DNA of 64,000 nucleotides from Ignavibacteriota bacterium (GTDB taxonomy: Bacteria; Bacteroidota; Ignavibacteria; UBA10030): contig PMZI01000055.1 of NCBI GenBank assembly GCA_003170475.1, positions 124,001-188,000 on the forward strand. Reading direction: 5' to 3'. Positions within the stretch are counted from its first letter, which is position 1. Each line of letters begins with the position of its first letter. The position numbers and the translations under genes are program-made. This document shows positions 17,607 through 27,338 of the stretch, piece by piece. Under the pieces are notes generated by a model. It made no database searches. It worked only from the letters and a program-made list of their open reading frames with translations, and was not told the DNA's origin.

Positions 17607-18802
17607 GGCCTCCATCGATTATACTGTCCGGTGCGCGATGTTTTGTCGGTGGTCGATTTGAGATCTGTTCACTCAAACTCATCGACGGATTCATTCGGGA
17701 AATAGCTCCGTCTTTCCGTGCAACGACGAAAGATCTTGTGCTCAATCTCGAGGGAACGGCCATTCTGCCCGGATTGATCAATGCGCACGATCACCTTGAG
17801 TTTAATCTATTCAAAAAAATAGGAACTCCACCCTATCCCAATTACGTGTCATGGGGAGAGGATATTCATAAGCAGCACAAAGACTACATTGAACAGGTAC
17901 TTCGGGTTCCATTGGGGCTGCGGCTGCTTTGGGGAGCATACAAGAACATATTCTCCGGCGCGACCACTGTCGTCCACCACAACAAATTCTATTTCGATTT
18001 TCTCTTCGGGTATCCCGTCGACGTTCTTCGTAACTACGCCTGGATCCACTCTCTTGCACTTGATGATAAGCTTGAAAAGAAGTTGACATCGCGGAAAGCG
18101 AGGCCGTGTATCATCCATCTCGCTGAGGGCGTGGACGACTTTGCGAGGTCCGAGCTAACAAGACTTGTCGAAATTGGAGGGCTCACCAAGCACACGGTAC
18201 TCGTTCATGGCATTGGACTCTCTCTCGGCGATCTTGCTCAGATCGAGGACGCCGGTGCAAGTCTCGTCTGGTGTCCCAGTTCGAATGATTTCCTCTTCCA
18301 CCAAACAGCTCCTGTAAATCAGGCCATGGGAAGATTTCGGATAGCACTCGGAACGGATTCGACGCTGACAGGGAACTCGAGCTTGTTCGATGAGATCCGA
18401 CGTGGATTGCAGGTGGAGCAGGTTCGGCCACTCGATGCGCTGGCCATGGTAACCTCGTCGCCCGCGGATATTTTCGGAATTAGAAAAGGAGAAATTGCGG
18501 AAGGAAGAGCAGCCGATCTCCTTTTGTACGACTGTGAAGAGGGGGATCCGCTCAAGGGATTCGTCGACCTTGACGTCAGCAAGATAAAGTGTCTTCTCAG
18601 GAATGGTGTGCCTCTTTACGGAGACACCTCAGTAGTGCATTCGCTTCAAGCATCGGGGACCTACACAAGTATGGAAGTGTTGAAGAAGAAGAAAATGGTC
18701 CGGGGCGATCTGGCCGGTCTGATGCAGAGCATCTCGAGACACCTTCCTGCATTCGATTTCAATGCCCTCCCCATTGAAATTGAAGTCAGTCCGAAGGCTT
18801 GA
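17603..18802 (+). CDS. metal-dependent amidohydrolase
   Basis: 399 aa of the amidohydrolase superfamily (COG0402-like: chlorohydrolase, guanine/cytosine deaminase relatives). The metal site is complete: H62 and H64 (NAHDHLEF), H172 (IHLAEG), H202 (VHGIG) and D252 (GTDSTLTG). The C-terminal beta-sandwich resumes at EGRAADLLLYD. It would hydrolyse or deaminate a C-N bond. Being last in the radical SAM cluster it may remove an amine or acyl group from the product or intermediate; that is inference. The C-terminal ~45 residues are unassigned. Confidence 0.9.
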   Translation: MRPPSIILSGARCFVGGRFEICSLKLIDGFIREIAPSFRATTKDLVLNLEGTAILPGLINAHDHLEFNLFKKIGTPPYPNYVSWGEDIHKQHKDYIEQVLRVPLGLRLLWGAYKNIFSGATTVVHHNKFYFDFLFGYPVDVLRNYAWIHSLALDDKLEKKLTSRKARPCIIHLAEGVDDFARSELTRLVEIGGLTKHTVLVHGIGLSLGDLAQIEDAGASLVWCPSSNDFLFHQTAPVNQAMGRFRIALGTDSTLTGNSSLFDEIRRGLQVEQVRPLDALAMVTSSPADIFGIRKGEIAEGRAADLLLYDCEEGDPLKGFVDLDVSKIKCLLRNGVPLYGDTSVVHSLQASGTYTSMEVLKKKKMVRGDLAGLMQSISRHLPAFDFNALPIEIEVSPKA

Positions 18803-18911
18803 GTTTAACGACGCGGCTGAAGGCATTCATCTAAAGCTCATGGACAGTGGAAAGGCCGAACCTCGGATCCTCAGATCATCGGATGAAAGGACGGCCGTCG
18901 GATGCCCTGAA

Positions 18912-18940
18912 TTGCATTTTACTTCAATCTTGTCTATATT
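18912..18940 (+). promoter_or_regulatory. promoter for the cdd-tdk-PNP-bshC genes
   Basis: TTGCAT (18912-18917), 17 bp, TATATT (18935-18940). It lies in the roughly 200-bp gap after the amidohydrolase and about 55 bases before the preferred cdd start. It uses the same two hexamers as the rimP promoter. Confidence 0.55.
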
Positions 18941-19000
18941 TTCGCGGATTTGTCTTACATTGGACAAGGATCTTCTCACTTATTTGGGAATCAGAATCGA

Positions 19001-19420
19001 TTGCGACCTGAATACAAAGATCTCGTCAAAAAGGCTCAGGAAGCGAAGAAACGCGCCTTCGCACCTTATTCGAAATTTCATGTTGGTGCCGCCCTCCTCA
19101 CTTCCAGAGGAAAGATCTACACTGGTTGCAATGTGGAAATCAGCACGTATGCGCTGACGATCTGCGCTGAGCGAACTGCAATTTTCAAAGCGATTTCTGA
19201 AGGCGATCGTCAATTCAAAGCGATTGCAGTGATCTCTGACGATCCCGGATACACTCCTCCATGCGGTTCCTGCCGTCAGGTGCTCATGGATCTCGCCGGA
19301 AACATAGATTTCCTGATGGTCAATGGGAAAGGCCATGTGGAGATCCTGAAGATGCGGGAGCTTCTTCCCCACGCCTTTGGCAAAAAAAATCTTGAACGAA
19401 CCAAGAAGAAACACAGGTAG
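19001..19420 (+). CDS. cdd: cytidine deaminase
   Basis: Deaminates cytidine and deoxycytidine to uridine and deoxyuridine; homotetrameric type. The zinc site is C55, E57 (CAE), C88 and C91 (PCGSC), and APYSKFHVGAAL is the usual N-terminal block. No ATG is available. The TTG at 19001 gives 139 aa starting RPEYKDLVKK, which aligns with the start of the B. subtilis enzyme. An in-frame TTG at 18950 would lie at the predicted transcription start. It precedes tdk by 3 bases. Confidence 0.92.
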   Translation: MRPEYKDLVKKAQEAKKRAFAPYSKFHVGAALLTSRGKIYTGCNVEISTYALTICAERTAIFKAISEGDRQFKAIAVISDDPGYTPPCGSCRQVLMDLAGNIDFLMVNGKGHVEILKMRELLPHAFGKKNLERTKKKHR

Positions 19421-19423
19421 GAC

Positions 19424-19999
19424 ATGGATACTTCGGAATTGCACAACGTGCCGCGAAATACTGGCTGGATTGAAGTCGTTTGCGGGTGCATGTTCAGCGG
19501 TAAGACAGAAGAGCTGATTCGGCGAGCGAGGCGCGCGGAGATTGCCAAACAAAGAGTTGCGATTTTCAAGCCGAGAATCGATAACCGGTACAGCGCTCAG
19601 CATATCGTTTCCCACAGCGAGCAGTCATTGACGTCTACTGTTGTCGACGATGCTTCGGAGATTCTCCTCCTCTGCAAGGATGCCCAGGTCGTAGGCGTCG
19701 ATGAAGGTCAGTTCTTCAAGGCCAATCTTGTGGAAGTCTGCGAGAAATTGGCAAATGACGGAAAAAGGGTAATCGTAGCAGGGCTTGATCAGGACTATCG
19801 GGGAAAGCCTTTTGAACCAATGCCTCAACTCCTGGCAGTCGCGGAATATATTACGAAGACGCTGGCGATCTGCGTAGTATGCGGCAATCCTGCCGACAGG
19901 ACACAACGGAAGACCCTTAATGCGGATCGAGTTCTTGTTGGCGCCAAGGACATTTATGAAGCTCGCTGCCGACATTGTTTTGAGCCACCTTCTGAATAA
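19424..19999 (+). CDS. tdk: thymidine kinase (type II)
   Basis: Phosphorylates thymidine with ATP. 191 aa with the P-loop [10 protein letters not shown] near residues 21-30, the Walker B-like [10 protein letters not shown], and the zinc-binding lasso region with paired cysteines (CVVCG and CRHC). It sits directly after cdd and before a purine nucleoside phosphorylase, forming a small nucleoside-salvage group. Confidence 0.96.
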   Translation: MDTSELHNVPRNTGWIEVVCGCMFSGKTEELIRRARRAEIAKQRVAIFKPRIDNRYSAQHIVSHSEQSLTSTVVDDASEILLLCKDAQVVGVDEGQFFKANLVEVCEKLANDGKRVIVAGLDQDYRGKPFEPMPQLLAVAEYITKTLAICVVCGNPADRTQRKTLNADRVLVGAKDIYEARCRHCFEPPSE

Positions 20000-20040
20000 G
20001 CAGACCTGCATCGGGCAAGAGAGAGCTGAGGACCCATGAA

Positions 20041-20898
20041 GTGGAAGGAACGCAGGTATTGATCGACAACCAGGTCCTAGACAAAGCCGTAGGGTATCTT
20101 TCTTCACGCATCACTCGAAGACCGGAAGTCGCACTTGTCCTCGGTTCGGGGCTGGGAGATTTTGCGAGCCAACTCGTAAATCCGATTGAAGTTCCGGCAG
20201 GCGCAATCCCTTCCTATCCAACTTCTACGGTTGAAGGACATGACGGTAGACTTGTTTTTGGCACTCTCAAGTCCGACGAGCGCGAATCCCTTCCTCTTCT
20301 GGTTTTCAAAGGCCGAGTTCATTTCTACGAGAACGGACTCCTGGATTCGATCACTTTTCCGGTTCGCGTAGCCCATTCCCTCGGAGCAAGAGTACTTCTG
20401 GCAACGAATGCAGCCGGCGGAATCAATCCTGCTTTTTCTGAGGGAGATCTGATGTTGATTGAGGACTTTATTAATCTCTCGTTTCTCAATCCCCAGTGGC
20501 AGGTTCAATCAAATCCAGCAAGTCCTTTTCAGGTCATGCGTGGAAGTCATATTGATGAAGGACTTTCCAACTTGGTAACTGAATCCGCGAGTGGGCTTGG
20601 CATCAAGCTTCAGCACGGTAGCTACTGCTTTCTTAGAGGCCCTTCATACGAAACCAAAGCAGAAATTGAGATGCTTCGGAGGATCGGGGCTGATGCTGTT
20701 GGAATGTCCACAGTTCCTGAGATCATTATAGCATCGAAACTAGGAATGCGTGTTACTGCGATATCTTTGATTTCCAACCTCGCAGCTGGTTTAAGTGACG
20801 AGCGATTGTCCCATAAAGAAGTTGCACAAACAGCGTCTCGTGTAAAGCAAGTATTCAGTGCTTTATTGACCGAGATCATCCTACGAATCAAGAACTGA
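20041..20898 (+). CDS. purine-nucleoside phosphorylase (trimeric type)
   Basis: 285 aa, family II PNP acting on inosine and guanosine. Visible blocks are LVLGSGLGDFA (phosphate site), the catalytic His region in VFKGRVHFYEN, LATNAAGGIN, the specificity block LRGPSYETKAEI, VGMSTVPEIIIA and ISLISNLAAGL. The start is the GTG at 20041 with GAGG upstream; a TTG at 20059 is also possible. It phosphorolyses purine nucleosides to free base and ribose 1-phosphate, and fits with cdd and tdk upstream. Confidence 0.93.
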   Translation: MEGTQVLIDNQVLDKAVGYLSSRITRRPEVALVLGSGLGDFASQLVNPIEVPAGAIPSYPTSTVEGHDGRLVFGTLKSDERESLPLLVFKGRVHFYENGLLDSITFPVRVAHSLGARVLLATNAAGGINPAFSEGDLMLIEDFINLSFLNPQWQVQSNPASPFQVMRGSHIDEGLSNLVTESASGLGIKLQHGSYCFLRGPSYETKAEIEMLRRIGADAVGMSTVPEIIIASKLGMRVTAISLISNLAAGLSDERLSHKEVAQTASRVKQVFSALLTEIILRIKN

Positions 20899-20914
20899 CT
20901 ATTAATCTCGAGCT

Positions 20915-22570
20915 ATGGCATCAGACCCTTCAAATAGCATTGATTATCGGGACCTTCGCTCCGTTGGAGGAACCTTCTCTCCACTCTTCGTGGACTATGT
21001 CTCCGATTTTTCAAAAGTCCAGGAGTTCTATGCCTGGAACTTCCGTAATGAAGCGCACTGGAAGTCACTTCTCAAGCGGGTCACGGAGCGATCTCTCGAC
21101 AGATCTTCATTGGTGAAGATCCTCGGAGAGCAAAACCGAAATTTTCACTGTGGGGTCCGGACGCTGGCAAATATCGATGCACTTTTGAATGACAACACCG
21201 TCGCAGTTGTGACAGGCCAACAAGTTGGGTTGTTTACAGGGCCCCTCTATACCATTCTGAAGACCTTGACCACTCTAAAGCTTGTGGAGCAGCTTTCGGA
21301 GAAACACCCTGAATACAATTTTGTGCCCGTATTCTGGTTAGAGGGTGAAGACCATGATTATGAGGAAGTCAACTCGATAAAGGTGGTGACAGCTTCAAAT
21401 GAGGTTGCCGAGATGAAGTACGAGCTCAAACCACCCTCCGACGACCAAAACCTCGGTGCAGTTGGGAAGATTGAGTTCGGAGATACCATAGAAGATGTCT
21501 TCGCAAGTTTGGACCAAGCTCTTGTGCAAACTGAGTTTAAGCCAAAAGTCCTAGAGCTATTTCGAACTGCTTATCAGAAGGGAATGACCTTCAACCGGGC
21601 GTTTGCACATCTGCTCAACGTTCTTTTGGAGAACTCCGGGCTTATCTTCCTGGACCCGAATGACAAGGATGTCAAGAAATTGCTGGCTCCGCTCTTTCAA
21701 CGCGAACTCGCGGAGACGCCTCATTTTTGCAAGCTTGTGATAGATCAAAGTGCCGAACTTGAGAAGCACTACCATGCTCAGGTGAAGCCGAAATCGCTGA
21801 ATCTCTTCTTCTTTCACCGAGGCGGAAGGTATCTCTTGGAGCCGCGACCGGATGGGTATTCGCTTAAAGGGACTCGGCAACACTTGACCAAAGAACTGGT
21901 CACAGAAGCTGCACTGAATACGCCCGAGCTCTTCAGTTCGAATGTGGTTCTCCGACCAATCTGCCAAGACTGGCTGCTTCCCACCCTCGCGTACGTCGGC
22001 GGACCGGCGGAGGTTGCCTATTTTGCCCAGCTCAAGCCGTTGTATGAGGCTGTCAATATCCCTTGTCCAATTGTCTATCCAAGGGCCAGCGCCACGATCA
22101 TGGAGGAGAAAGCAGACAAAGTACTCGAGCGTTTCTCCGTTTCACTACTCGACCTTTTGACCGATGTTGAGAAGGTGAAGGAAAAGGTAGCCGGACAGGT
22201 TGCAGACCTCAATTTGGATGAAGTTTTCGGTGGGACATTTTTGACGGTTCAGGAGTCACTCGAGGGGATCAAACAGGCATTGCGCGATATCGATCCAACC
22301 CTTGTGGGTGCGTTGGAAAACGTATCAACAAAAACGCTCGCGAACATCGAGGGGTTGAAGGAAAAAGCTATTGCGGCACAGAAGAGGCAGCACGAAGTGT
22401 CCTTACGTCAGATCGACAAGGCTGCGAGTATTGTCTTCCCGCAATCGAGTTTTCAGGAACGAGAGCTCAACATTGTCTACTTCCTGAATAAATACGGGAT
22501 GGAATTCCTACGCTGGCTGTACGGGGAGTTGAAAATCGATCTGTTTAAGCATCAGGTGATTCGTCTTTGA
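20915..22570 (+). CDS. bshC: bacillithiol biosynthesis cysteine-adding enzyme BshC
   Basis: 551 aa. The block VVTGQQVGLFTGPLYTILK, with PVFWLEGEDHDYEEVN and the long C-terminal coiled coil (about residues 420-500), is characteristic of BshC. It adds cysteine to glucosaminyl-malate to form bacillithiol, the low-molecular-weight thiol used instead of glutathione. BshA and BshB are not in this window, so they must be elsewhere. The gene ends 31 bases from the convergent ABC ATPase. Confidence 0.95.
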   Translation: MASDPSNSIDYRDLRSVGGTFSPLFVDYVSDFSKVQEFYAWNFRNEAHWKSLLKRVTERSLDRSSLVKILGEQNRNFHCGVRTLANIDALLNDNTVAVVTGQQVGLFTGPLYTILKTLTTLKLVEQLSEKHPEYNFVPVFWLEGEDHDYEEVNSIKVVTASNEVAEMKYELKPPSDDQNLGAVGKIEFGDTIEDVFASLDQALVQTEFKPKVLELFRTAYQKGMTFNRAFAHLLNVLLENSGLIFLDPNDKDVKKLLAPLFQRELAETPHFCKLVIDQSAELEKHYHAQVKPKSLNLFFFHRGGRYLLEPRPDGYSLKGTRQHLTKELVTEAALNTPELFSSNVVLRPICQDWLLPTLAYVGGPAEVAYFAQLKPLYEAVNIPCPIVYPRASATIMEEKADKVLERFSVSLLDLLTDVEKVKEKVAGQVADLNLDEVFGGTFLTVQESLEGIKQALRDIDPTLVGALENVSTKTLANIEGLKEKAIAAQKRQHEVSLRQIDKAASIVFPQSSFQERELNIVYFLNKYGMEFLRWLYGELKIDLFKHQVIRL

Positions 22571-22601
22571 CGCGGCTCACCACGTCTCCGACGTCGTGCC
22601 C

Positions 22602-23705
22602 TCAGATTATTTTCTCACTTTGATAGTCAAAAAAATGCACCTGCGACATGTCGAATAGGAGGTCGAGCGTCTTCCCAGCAGCCGGCTCCTTGGTAGAAGA
22701 AACACGCGCGACGTGCTGATTGCCGGTTTTTGTTGTAGTAAAATGCACGAAAATCTCATTCCCCATCGGTTCAACGACTTCCACAGTCACTTTCACTTTC
22801 GTCCCCGATTTCACTCCTTTGCCGGCCATCTGGACGTTCTCCGGCCGTATCCCAAGAAAGACATTCTGTCCGACATGCTTCCGTAGTCTTGCCTCATCTT
22901 TTTTCCGGATCGGCAGCCGCACGCCTCCGCCCTTCTCGACGAAGAACAGCCCTTTCGTCCTCTCGATTGATCCATCAAAGAAATTCATTGCCGGGCTCCC
23001 GATAAACCCCGCAACGAACTTATTGTTTGGTCGTGCATAGATGTCACGAGGGGCATCTATCTGCTGGACGAATCCGTCTTTCATCAGCACGATCTTGTCT
23101 CCCATCGTCATCGCTTCTGTCTGATCGTGCGTCACGTAGATCATGGTGGCCCCGAGGCGCCGGTGAAGCTTGGAGATCTCCGTGCGCATTTGAACGCGGA
23201 GTTTTGCATCGAGGTTACTCAACGGTTCATCGAAGAGAAACACTTTTGGCTTGCGAACGATGGCTCTTCCGACCGCGACTCGCTGACGCTGCCCACCTGA
23301 GAGAGCTTTCGGCTTTCGATCGAGGTATTCTTCGATGCCGAGGATCGAAGCGGCTTCATGCACTCGTTCGTTGATTTCCTTCTTTGGAAGCTTTCGCAGC
23401 CTCAAGCCGAAGGCCATGTTCTCATAGACCGACATGTGAGGATAGAGTGCATAGTTCTGGAAAACCATCGCGATGTCCCGGTCCTTCGGAGGAACGTCGT
23501 TCACCTTCTTCCCATCAATAGAAACGTCTCCACTTGTAACTTCTTCGAGACCTGCAATCATCCGCAGTGTAGTGGATTTGCCACAGCCGGATGGTCCAAC
23601 CAGAACAACAAATTCCATTTCCTTGACGTCCAGACTCATATCGTGCACTGCCACAACTCCGCCTTCGTAGACTTTCCTCACATTCTCTAACCGGACACTT
23701 GCCAC
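22602..23705 (-). CDS. ugpC: sugar ABC transporter ATP-binding protein (UgpC/MsmX type)
   Basis: 367 aa. The ATPase domain has Walker A GPSGCGKST, signature LSGGQRQRVAVGRA, Walker B VFLFDEPLSNLDAKL and the switch His in YVTHDQTEA. A C-terminal TOBE/OB regulatory domain (from about residue 240) is typical of the CUT1 carbohydrate importers. No permease or binding protein is adjacent; it follows aroA by 18 bases. Such orphan ATPases often energise several sugar importers. A sugar-binding protein starts at the other end of the window, but a link is only a guess. Confidence 0.93.
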   Translation of the reverse strand: MASVRLENVRKVYEGGVVAVHDMSLDVKEMEFVVLVGPSGCGKSTTLRMIAGLEEVTSGDVSIDGKKVNDVPPKDRDIAMVFQNYALYPHMSVYENMAFGLRLRKLPKKEINERVHEAASILGIEEYLDRKPKALSGGQRQRVAVGRAIVRKPKVFLFDEPLSNLDAKLRVQMRTEISKLHRRLGATMIYVTHDQTEAMTMGDKIVLMKDGFVQQIDAPRDIYARPNNKFVAGFIGSPAMNFFDGSIERTKGLFFVEKGGGVRLPIRKKDEARLRKHVGQNVFLGIRPENVQMAGKGVKSGTKVKVTVEVVEPMGNEIFVHFTTTKTGNQHVARVSSTKEPAAGKTLDLLFDMSQVHFFDYQSEKII

Positions 23706-23723
23706 TTTGTGATTCTCCTAATG

Positions 23724-25010
23724 CTAATGCAGCTGAAGGGTTTCAAGGAGATTCCAGAATGCAGGAAATGAAATGTCGACACATTCTGCATTCTGGATGG
23801 TCGTTTCGCCCGATAACGCCAAACCCGCGACCCCAAACGCCATTGCAATTCGGTGGTCTCCAAAACTGTCGCATCTGGCGTGAAGTAAGGACTTTTTGGC
23901 TTGAAATGCAAACCCGTCGGCGTACTCTTCCACATCCAATCCGAGGTTTCGAAGATTCGCGACGATGGAAGCAATCCGGTCAGATTCTTTCGCGCGAAGG
24001 TCAGCTGCACCTTGGATGGTTAGTCCGACTCCGGAGAGAGCTAGCGTAACGGAAATGATGGGAATCTCGTCGATGAGCTCGGCTACTGCGTTGCCATCGA
24101 GCCACACATTGCCTTGGAGCTCTGTGGATAAGACTAGAAGATCGCCGATGGGTTCGCCTGCGACGATTTTCTCATCCAGGATCGAGATTGACGCGCCAAG
24201 CGAGCGATAGAAATCGAGTATCCGAGTGCGCGTGGGGTTCAGACCCACGTTACGGATGCGAATTTCCGAATGTGGTACAATCAAAGCCGCGGAGACAAGG
24301 AAAGCAGCGGAAGATATATCTCCCGGAACTTGGAATTCTCCCGGCTGAATCTCCCTTCCTCCTTCTACCTCCACGCTGTGGCCCAGAGCTGAACGAGTCG
24401 TTGTCAAGCCAAGCATTCTCTCTGTGTGATCGCGCGTGACAGTTTTCTCCACGACGCGTGTGGTTCCATCAGCAAAAAGTCCGGCAAGGAGAATAGCGGA
24501 CTTAACCTGCGCACTCGATATCGGCATCTGATATTCAATGGGGCGCAATGGATATGTGCCGAGAATACGGAGAGGAGCGGTTCCCTTCGGAGTCCCCTCA
24601 ATCCTCGCGCCCATCTCAGAAAGCGGGTCGATAATACGCTTCATCGGCCTGCCACAAAGAGATTCATCCCCGGAAATCGTGCTTGCAAACGGTTGTCCTG
24701 CAAGAATTCCCGACAAGAGTCGTATGGTCGTTCCCGAATTTCCGGCATCGAGGATGGTTTGCGGAGCCTGAAGACCCTTCAGCCCGCGACCATGAACGCT
24801 GAGGAACTCACCTTTCCACTCGAATTGGATCCCAAGAGTGCTCAAGCATGTTTTCGTGCTCGTTGGATCGGCTGCGTCGAGAAGCCCAGCGATTCTCGAT
24901 TCACCGTTCGCCAGGGCTGCAATCATCAATGCCCGATGAGAGATAGATTTGTCCCCGGGGACGGTTACAGTGCCCCGAAGACCTTTGGATTTGGTTACCT
25001 GTCTGTCCAT
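23724..25010 (-). CDS. aroA: 3-phosphoshikimate 1-carboxyvinyltransferase (EPSP synthase)
   Basis: Shikimate pathway step making EPSP from shikimate 3-phosphate and PEP. 428 aa. Signatures are VPGDKSISHRALM at the N-terminus, LDAGNSGTTIRLLSG, the SSAQVKSAILLAGL block and the C-terminal DHRIAMAFGVAGL. It lies about 90 bases after pnp and may be read from the same transcript. It supports the aromatic amino acid theme shared with trpE/trpG further upstream. Confidence 0.97.
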   Translation of the reverse strand: MDRQVTKSKGLRGTVTVPGDKSISHRALMIAALANGESRIAGLLDAADPTSTKTCLSTLGIQFEWKGEFLSVHGRGLKGLQAPQTILDAGNSGTTIRLLSGILAGQPFASTISGDESLCGRPMKRIIDPLSEMGARIEGTPKGTAPLRILGTYPLRPIEYQMPISSAQVKSAILLAGLFADGTTRVVEKTVTRDHTERMLGLTTTRSALGHSVEVEGGREIQPGEFQVPGDISSAAFLVSAALIVPHSEIRIRNVGLNPTRTRILDFYRSLGASISILDEKIVAGEPIGDLLVLSTELQGNVWLDGNAVAELIDEIPIISVTLALSGVGLTIQGAADLRAKESDRIASIVANLRNLGLDVEEYADGFAFQAKKSLLHARCDSFGDHRIAMAFGVAGLALSGETTIQNAECVDISFPAFWNLLETLQLH

Positions 25011-25099
25011 TTCGTCACCAAAAAAGAAATCCCCACTCCTGCGTAGCCTTGACGGCGTCGATGGTGTGAGGATTTGTGATCCGCGGAACCTTGAAATGT

Positions 25100-27271
25100 T
25101 TAGTGCCGCTTGTGGTCGGAATGACCCCTGTCGCGCGGCCCACTGCTTCGTCGTTCGCGGGCCTTGCTCATCTCCTCCTGGGCATTTTCGCCACCAGGGA
25201 GCAGAGCTTTTCGACTGAGATTCAGCCGTCCTTCGGAATCGATCAGCATAAGTTTCACCTCAAGCGAATCTCCGACCTTGAACAGATCCTCAACCTTCTC
25301 AACACGATTCGTGTCGAGCTGGGAGATATGCACGAGTCCTTCCTTGCCGGGAAGGATTTCAACGAACGCACCGAATTCCATGATCTTCTTTACGGTCGCG
25401 GTATATGTTTTGCCCACTTCCGGTAATTCGGTCATCTTGCGGATGGCATCCATCGCCTTGTCTGCTGATTCCTTCAAGACTGCAGCGACGGTGACTGTGC
25501 CATCATCTTCGATGTTGATTTCCGCACCGCTGTCTTTTACCAGCTGGCGGATATTCTTACCACCGGGTCCGATGATCATTCCGATCATATCGATCGGTAC
25601 TTTGATAGTCTGGAGCCGTGGAGCATACTGCGAGAGCTCGGGGCGAGGTGCGGAAATTGTCTTGCTCATCACGCCCAGGATATGGAATCGGCCGGCTTTT
25701 GCCTGCTGCAACGCCTTGTCCATGATCTCCAACGTGATCCCTTGGATCTTAATGTCCATCTGGAAAGCAGTAATCCCTTCCGTTGTTCCGGCTACCTTGA
25801 AATCCATATCTCCAAGATGATCTTCGTTTCCAAGAATGTCGCTGAGGATGGCAACTTTGTCGCCTTCCTTCACCAATCCCATTGCGATTCCAGCGAGAGG
25901 ACGTTTGAGTGGGACGCCGGCATCGAACAGCGCGAGCGTTCCGGCACAAACCGTGGCCATGGAAGATGAACCATTCGACTCGAGGATATCAGACAGAACG
26001 CGGATGGTATATGGGAAGTCGCTTTCCGCAGGGATGAGGTTCTTCAACGACCGTTCGGCCAGGTTTCCGTGTCCAATCTCACGTCTTCCGGGACCGCTCA
26101 CTCGACCAACTTCGCCGACACTGAAGGGAGGGAAGTTGTAGTGCAGCATGAAGCGCTTGGTTGTTTCTGCCATGAGGCCTTCGATGATTTGCTCATCGCG
26201 CTTTGTCCCGAGAGTGGCAGTGGTGAGACTTTGCGTTTCGCCCCGTGTGAAGAGTGCCGAGCCATGTGTGCGCGGAAGCAAACCGATTTCGCATGTAATT
26301 GGGCGTATGTCCGTGAGGCCACGACCATCGAGGCGCTTCCCCTCATTGAGGATGGTGGAACGCATCGCTTGGCTTTCCAGCTCATGAAGGAGGTTCCCAA
26401 TCAGTTCTGATTGCTCCGGATACTTCTCCGCGAGTGCCTGATTGACTTCCTCATACACTTTTGTTGTAGCCTCTGCACGTTGTTCTTTTGCCAGAACCGT
26501 CCGGCTGAGTTCTTTAAGTTTAGCTTCTCCGAGTTTCTTCACGGAGTCCGCTAATCCCTCAGGGACCTGAGACGGAGCAACGGGACGCTTTGGCTTCCCG
26601 GTCTGCTTCGCCAGGTCGATCTGCGCCTTGCACAAGAGCTTTATTGACTCGTGTCCAATCCTGAGAGCTTCGAGCATGTCCGTTTCGGAAATCTCCTTGG
26701 ACTCACCCTCGACCATGACGATAGAGCTCTCGGTTCCGGCGACTGTGACATCCATGTCGCTGTGTTCCAATTCATCGTATGTGGGATTGATCAAGAATTG
26801 ACCATTCACACGTCCGACGCGAACAGAGGCAATCGGGCCATCGAACGGAGCGTCAGAAATCATCAACGCCGCTGATGCGGCGCAGGCTCCAAGGATATCT
26901 CCATCGTGCTGCGAATCGGAGGAATAGACCGTTACGAGAATCTGTGTTTCGTTGAAGTACCCTTCCGGGAACATCGGACGGATTGGCCTGTCGATTAGCC
27001 TGGAAGAGAGTATTTCCTTCTCTGTTGGACGGCCTTCTCGCCTGAAAAACCCGCCAGGAATTTGTCCTGCGGCTGAGGTTTTCTCACGATATTCCACCTG
27101 AAGAGGGAAATAATCCTGACCCTCTTTTATTTCTTTGGCGCTGACGACTGTTGCCAACACCATCGTATCGGCATAGCGTACCATGACGGCACCGTCTGCT
27201 TGTTTGGCGAAGCGACCCGTTTCAAACGAGAGCACTTTTCCGCCTACTTCAACTTCTTTTGTTACGACCAT
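25100..27271 (-). CDS. pnp: polynucleotide phosphorylase
   Basis: 3'-to-5' phosphorolytic RNase of mRNA decay, trimeric. 723 aa with two RNase PH domains (catalytic half around GIAMGLVKEGDKVAILSDILG), then KH (IGPGGKNIRQLVKDSGAEI) and S1 (AFVEILPGKEGLVHISQL) domains and a short basic tail. It follows rpsO directly, as in most bacteria, where S15 and PNPase share a processed transcript. Confidence 0.98.
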   Translation of the reverse strand: MVVTKEVEVGGKVLSFETGRFAKQADGAVMVRYADTMVLATVVSAKEIKEGQDYFPLQVEYREKTSAAGQIPGGFFRREGRPTEKEILSSRLIDRPIRPMFPEGYFNETQILVTVYSSDSQHDGDILGACAASAALMISDAPFDGPIASVRVGRVNGQFLINPTYDELEHSDMDVTVAGTESSIVMVEGESKEISETDMLEALRIGHESIKLLCKAQIDLAKQTGKPKRPVAPSQVPEGLADSVKKLGEAKLKELSRTVLAKEQRAEATTKVYEEVNQALAEKYPEQSELIGNLLHELESQAMRSTILNEGKRLDGRGLTDIRPITCEIGLLPRTHGSALFTRGETQSLTTATLGTKRDEQIIEGLMAETTKRFMLHYNFPPFSVGEVGRVSGPGRREIGHGNLAERSLKNLIPAESDFPYTIRVLSDILESNGSSSMATVCAGTLALFDAGVPLKRPLAGIAMGLVKEGDKVAILSDILGNEDHLGDMDFKVAGTTEGITAFQMDIKIQGITLEIMDKALQQAKAGRFHILGVMSKTISAPRPELSQYAPRLQTIKVPIDMIGMIIGPGGKNIRQLVKDSGAEINIEDDGTVTVAAVLKESADKAMDAIRKMTELPEVGKTYTATVKKIMEFGAFVEILPGKEGLVHISQLDTNRVEKVEDLFKVGDSLEVKLMLIDSEGRLNLSRKALLPGGENAQEEMSKARERRSSGPRDRGHSDHKRH

Positions 27272-27338
27272 AACGTGTTTCTTTCTTTCAATGAGAGCTG
27301 AACTGTCAGCTCATGGTGAGAGCACCAAATCACGCAAC

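Noticed and set aside
18803-19000. A longer cytidine deaminase or an extra small gene after the amidohydrolase
   Set aside because: The stretch contains a promoter and the longer frame's TTG coincides with the predicted transcription start.
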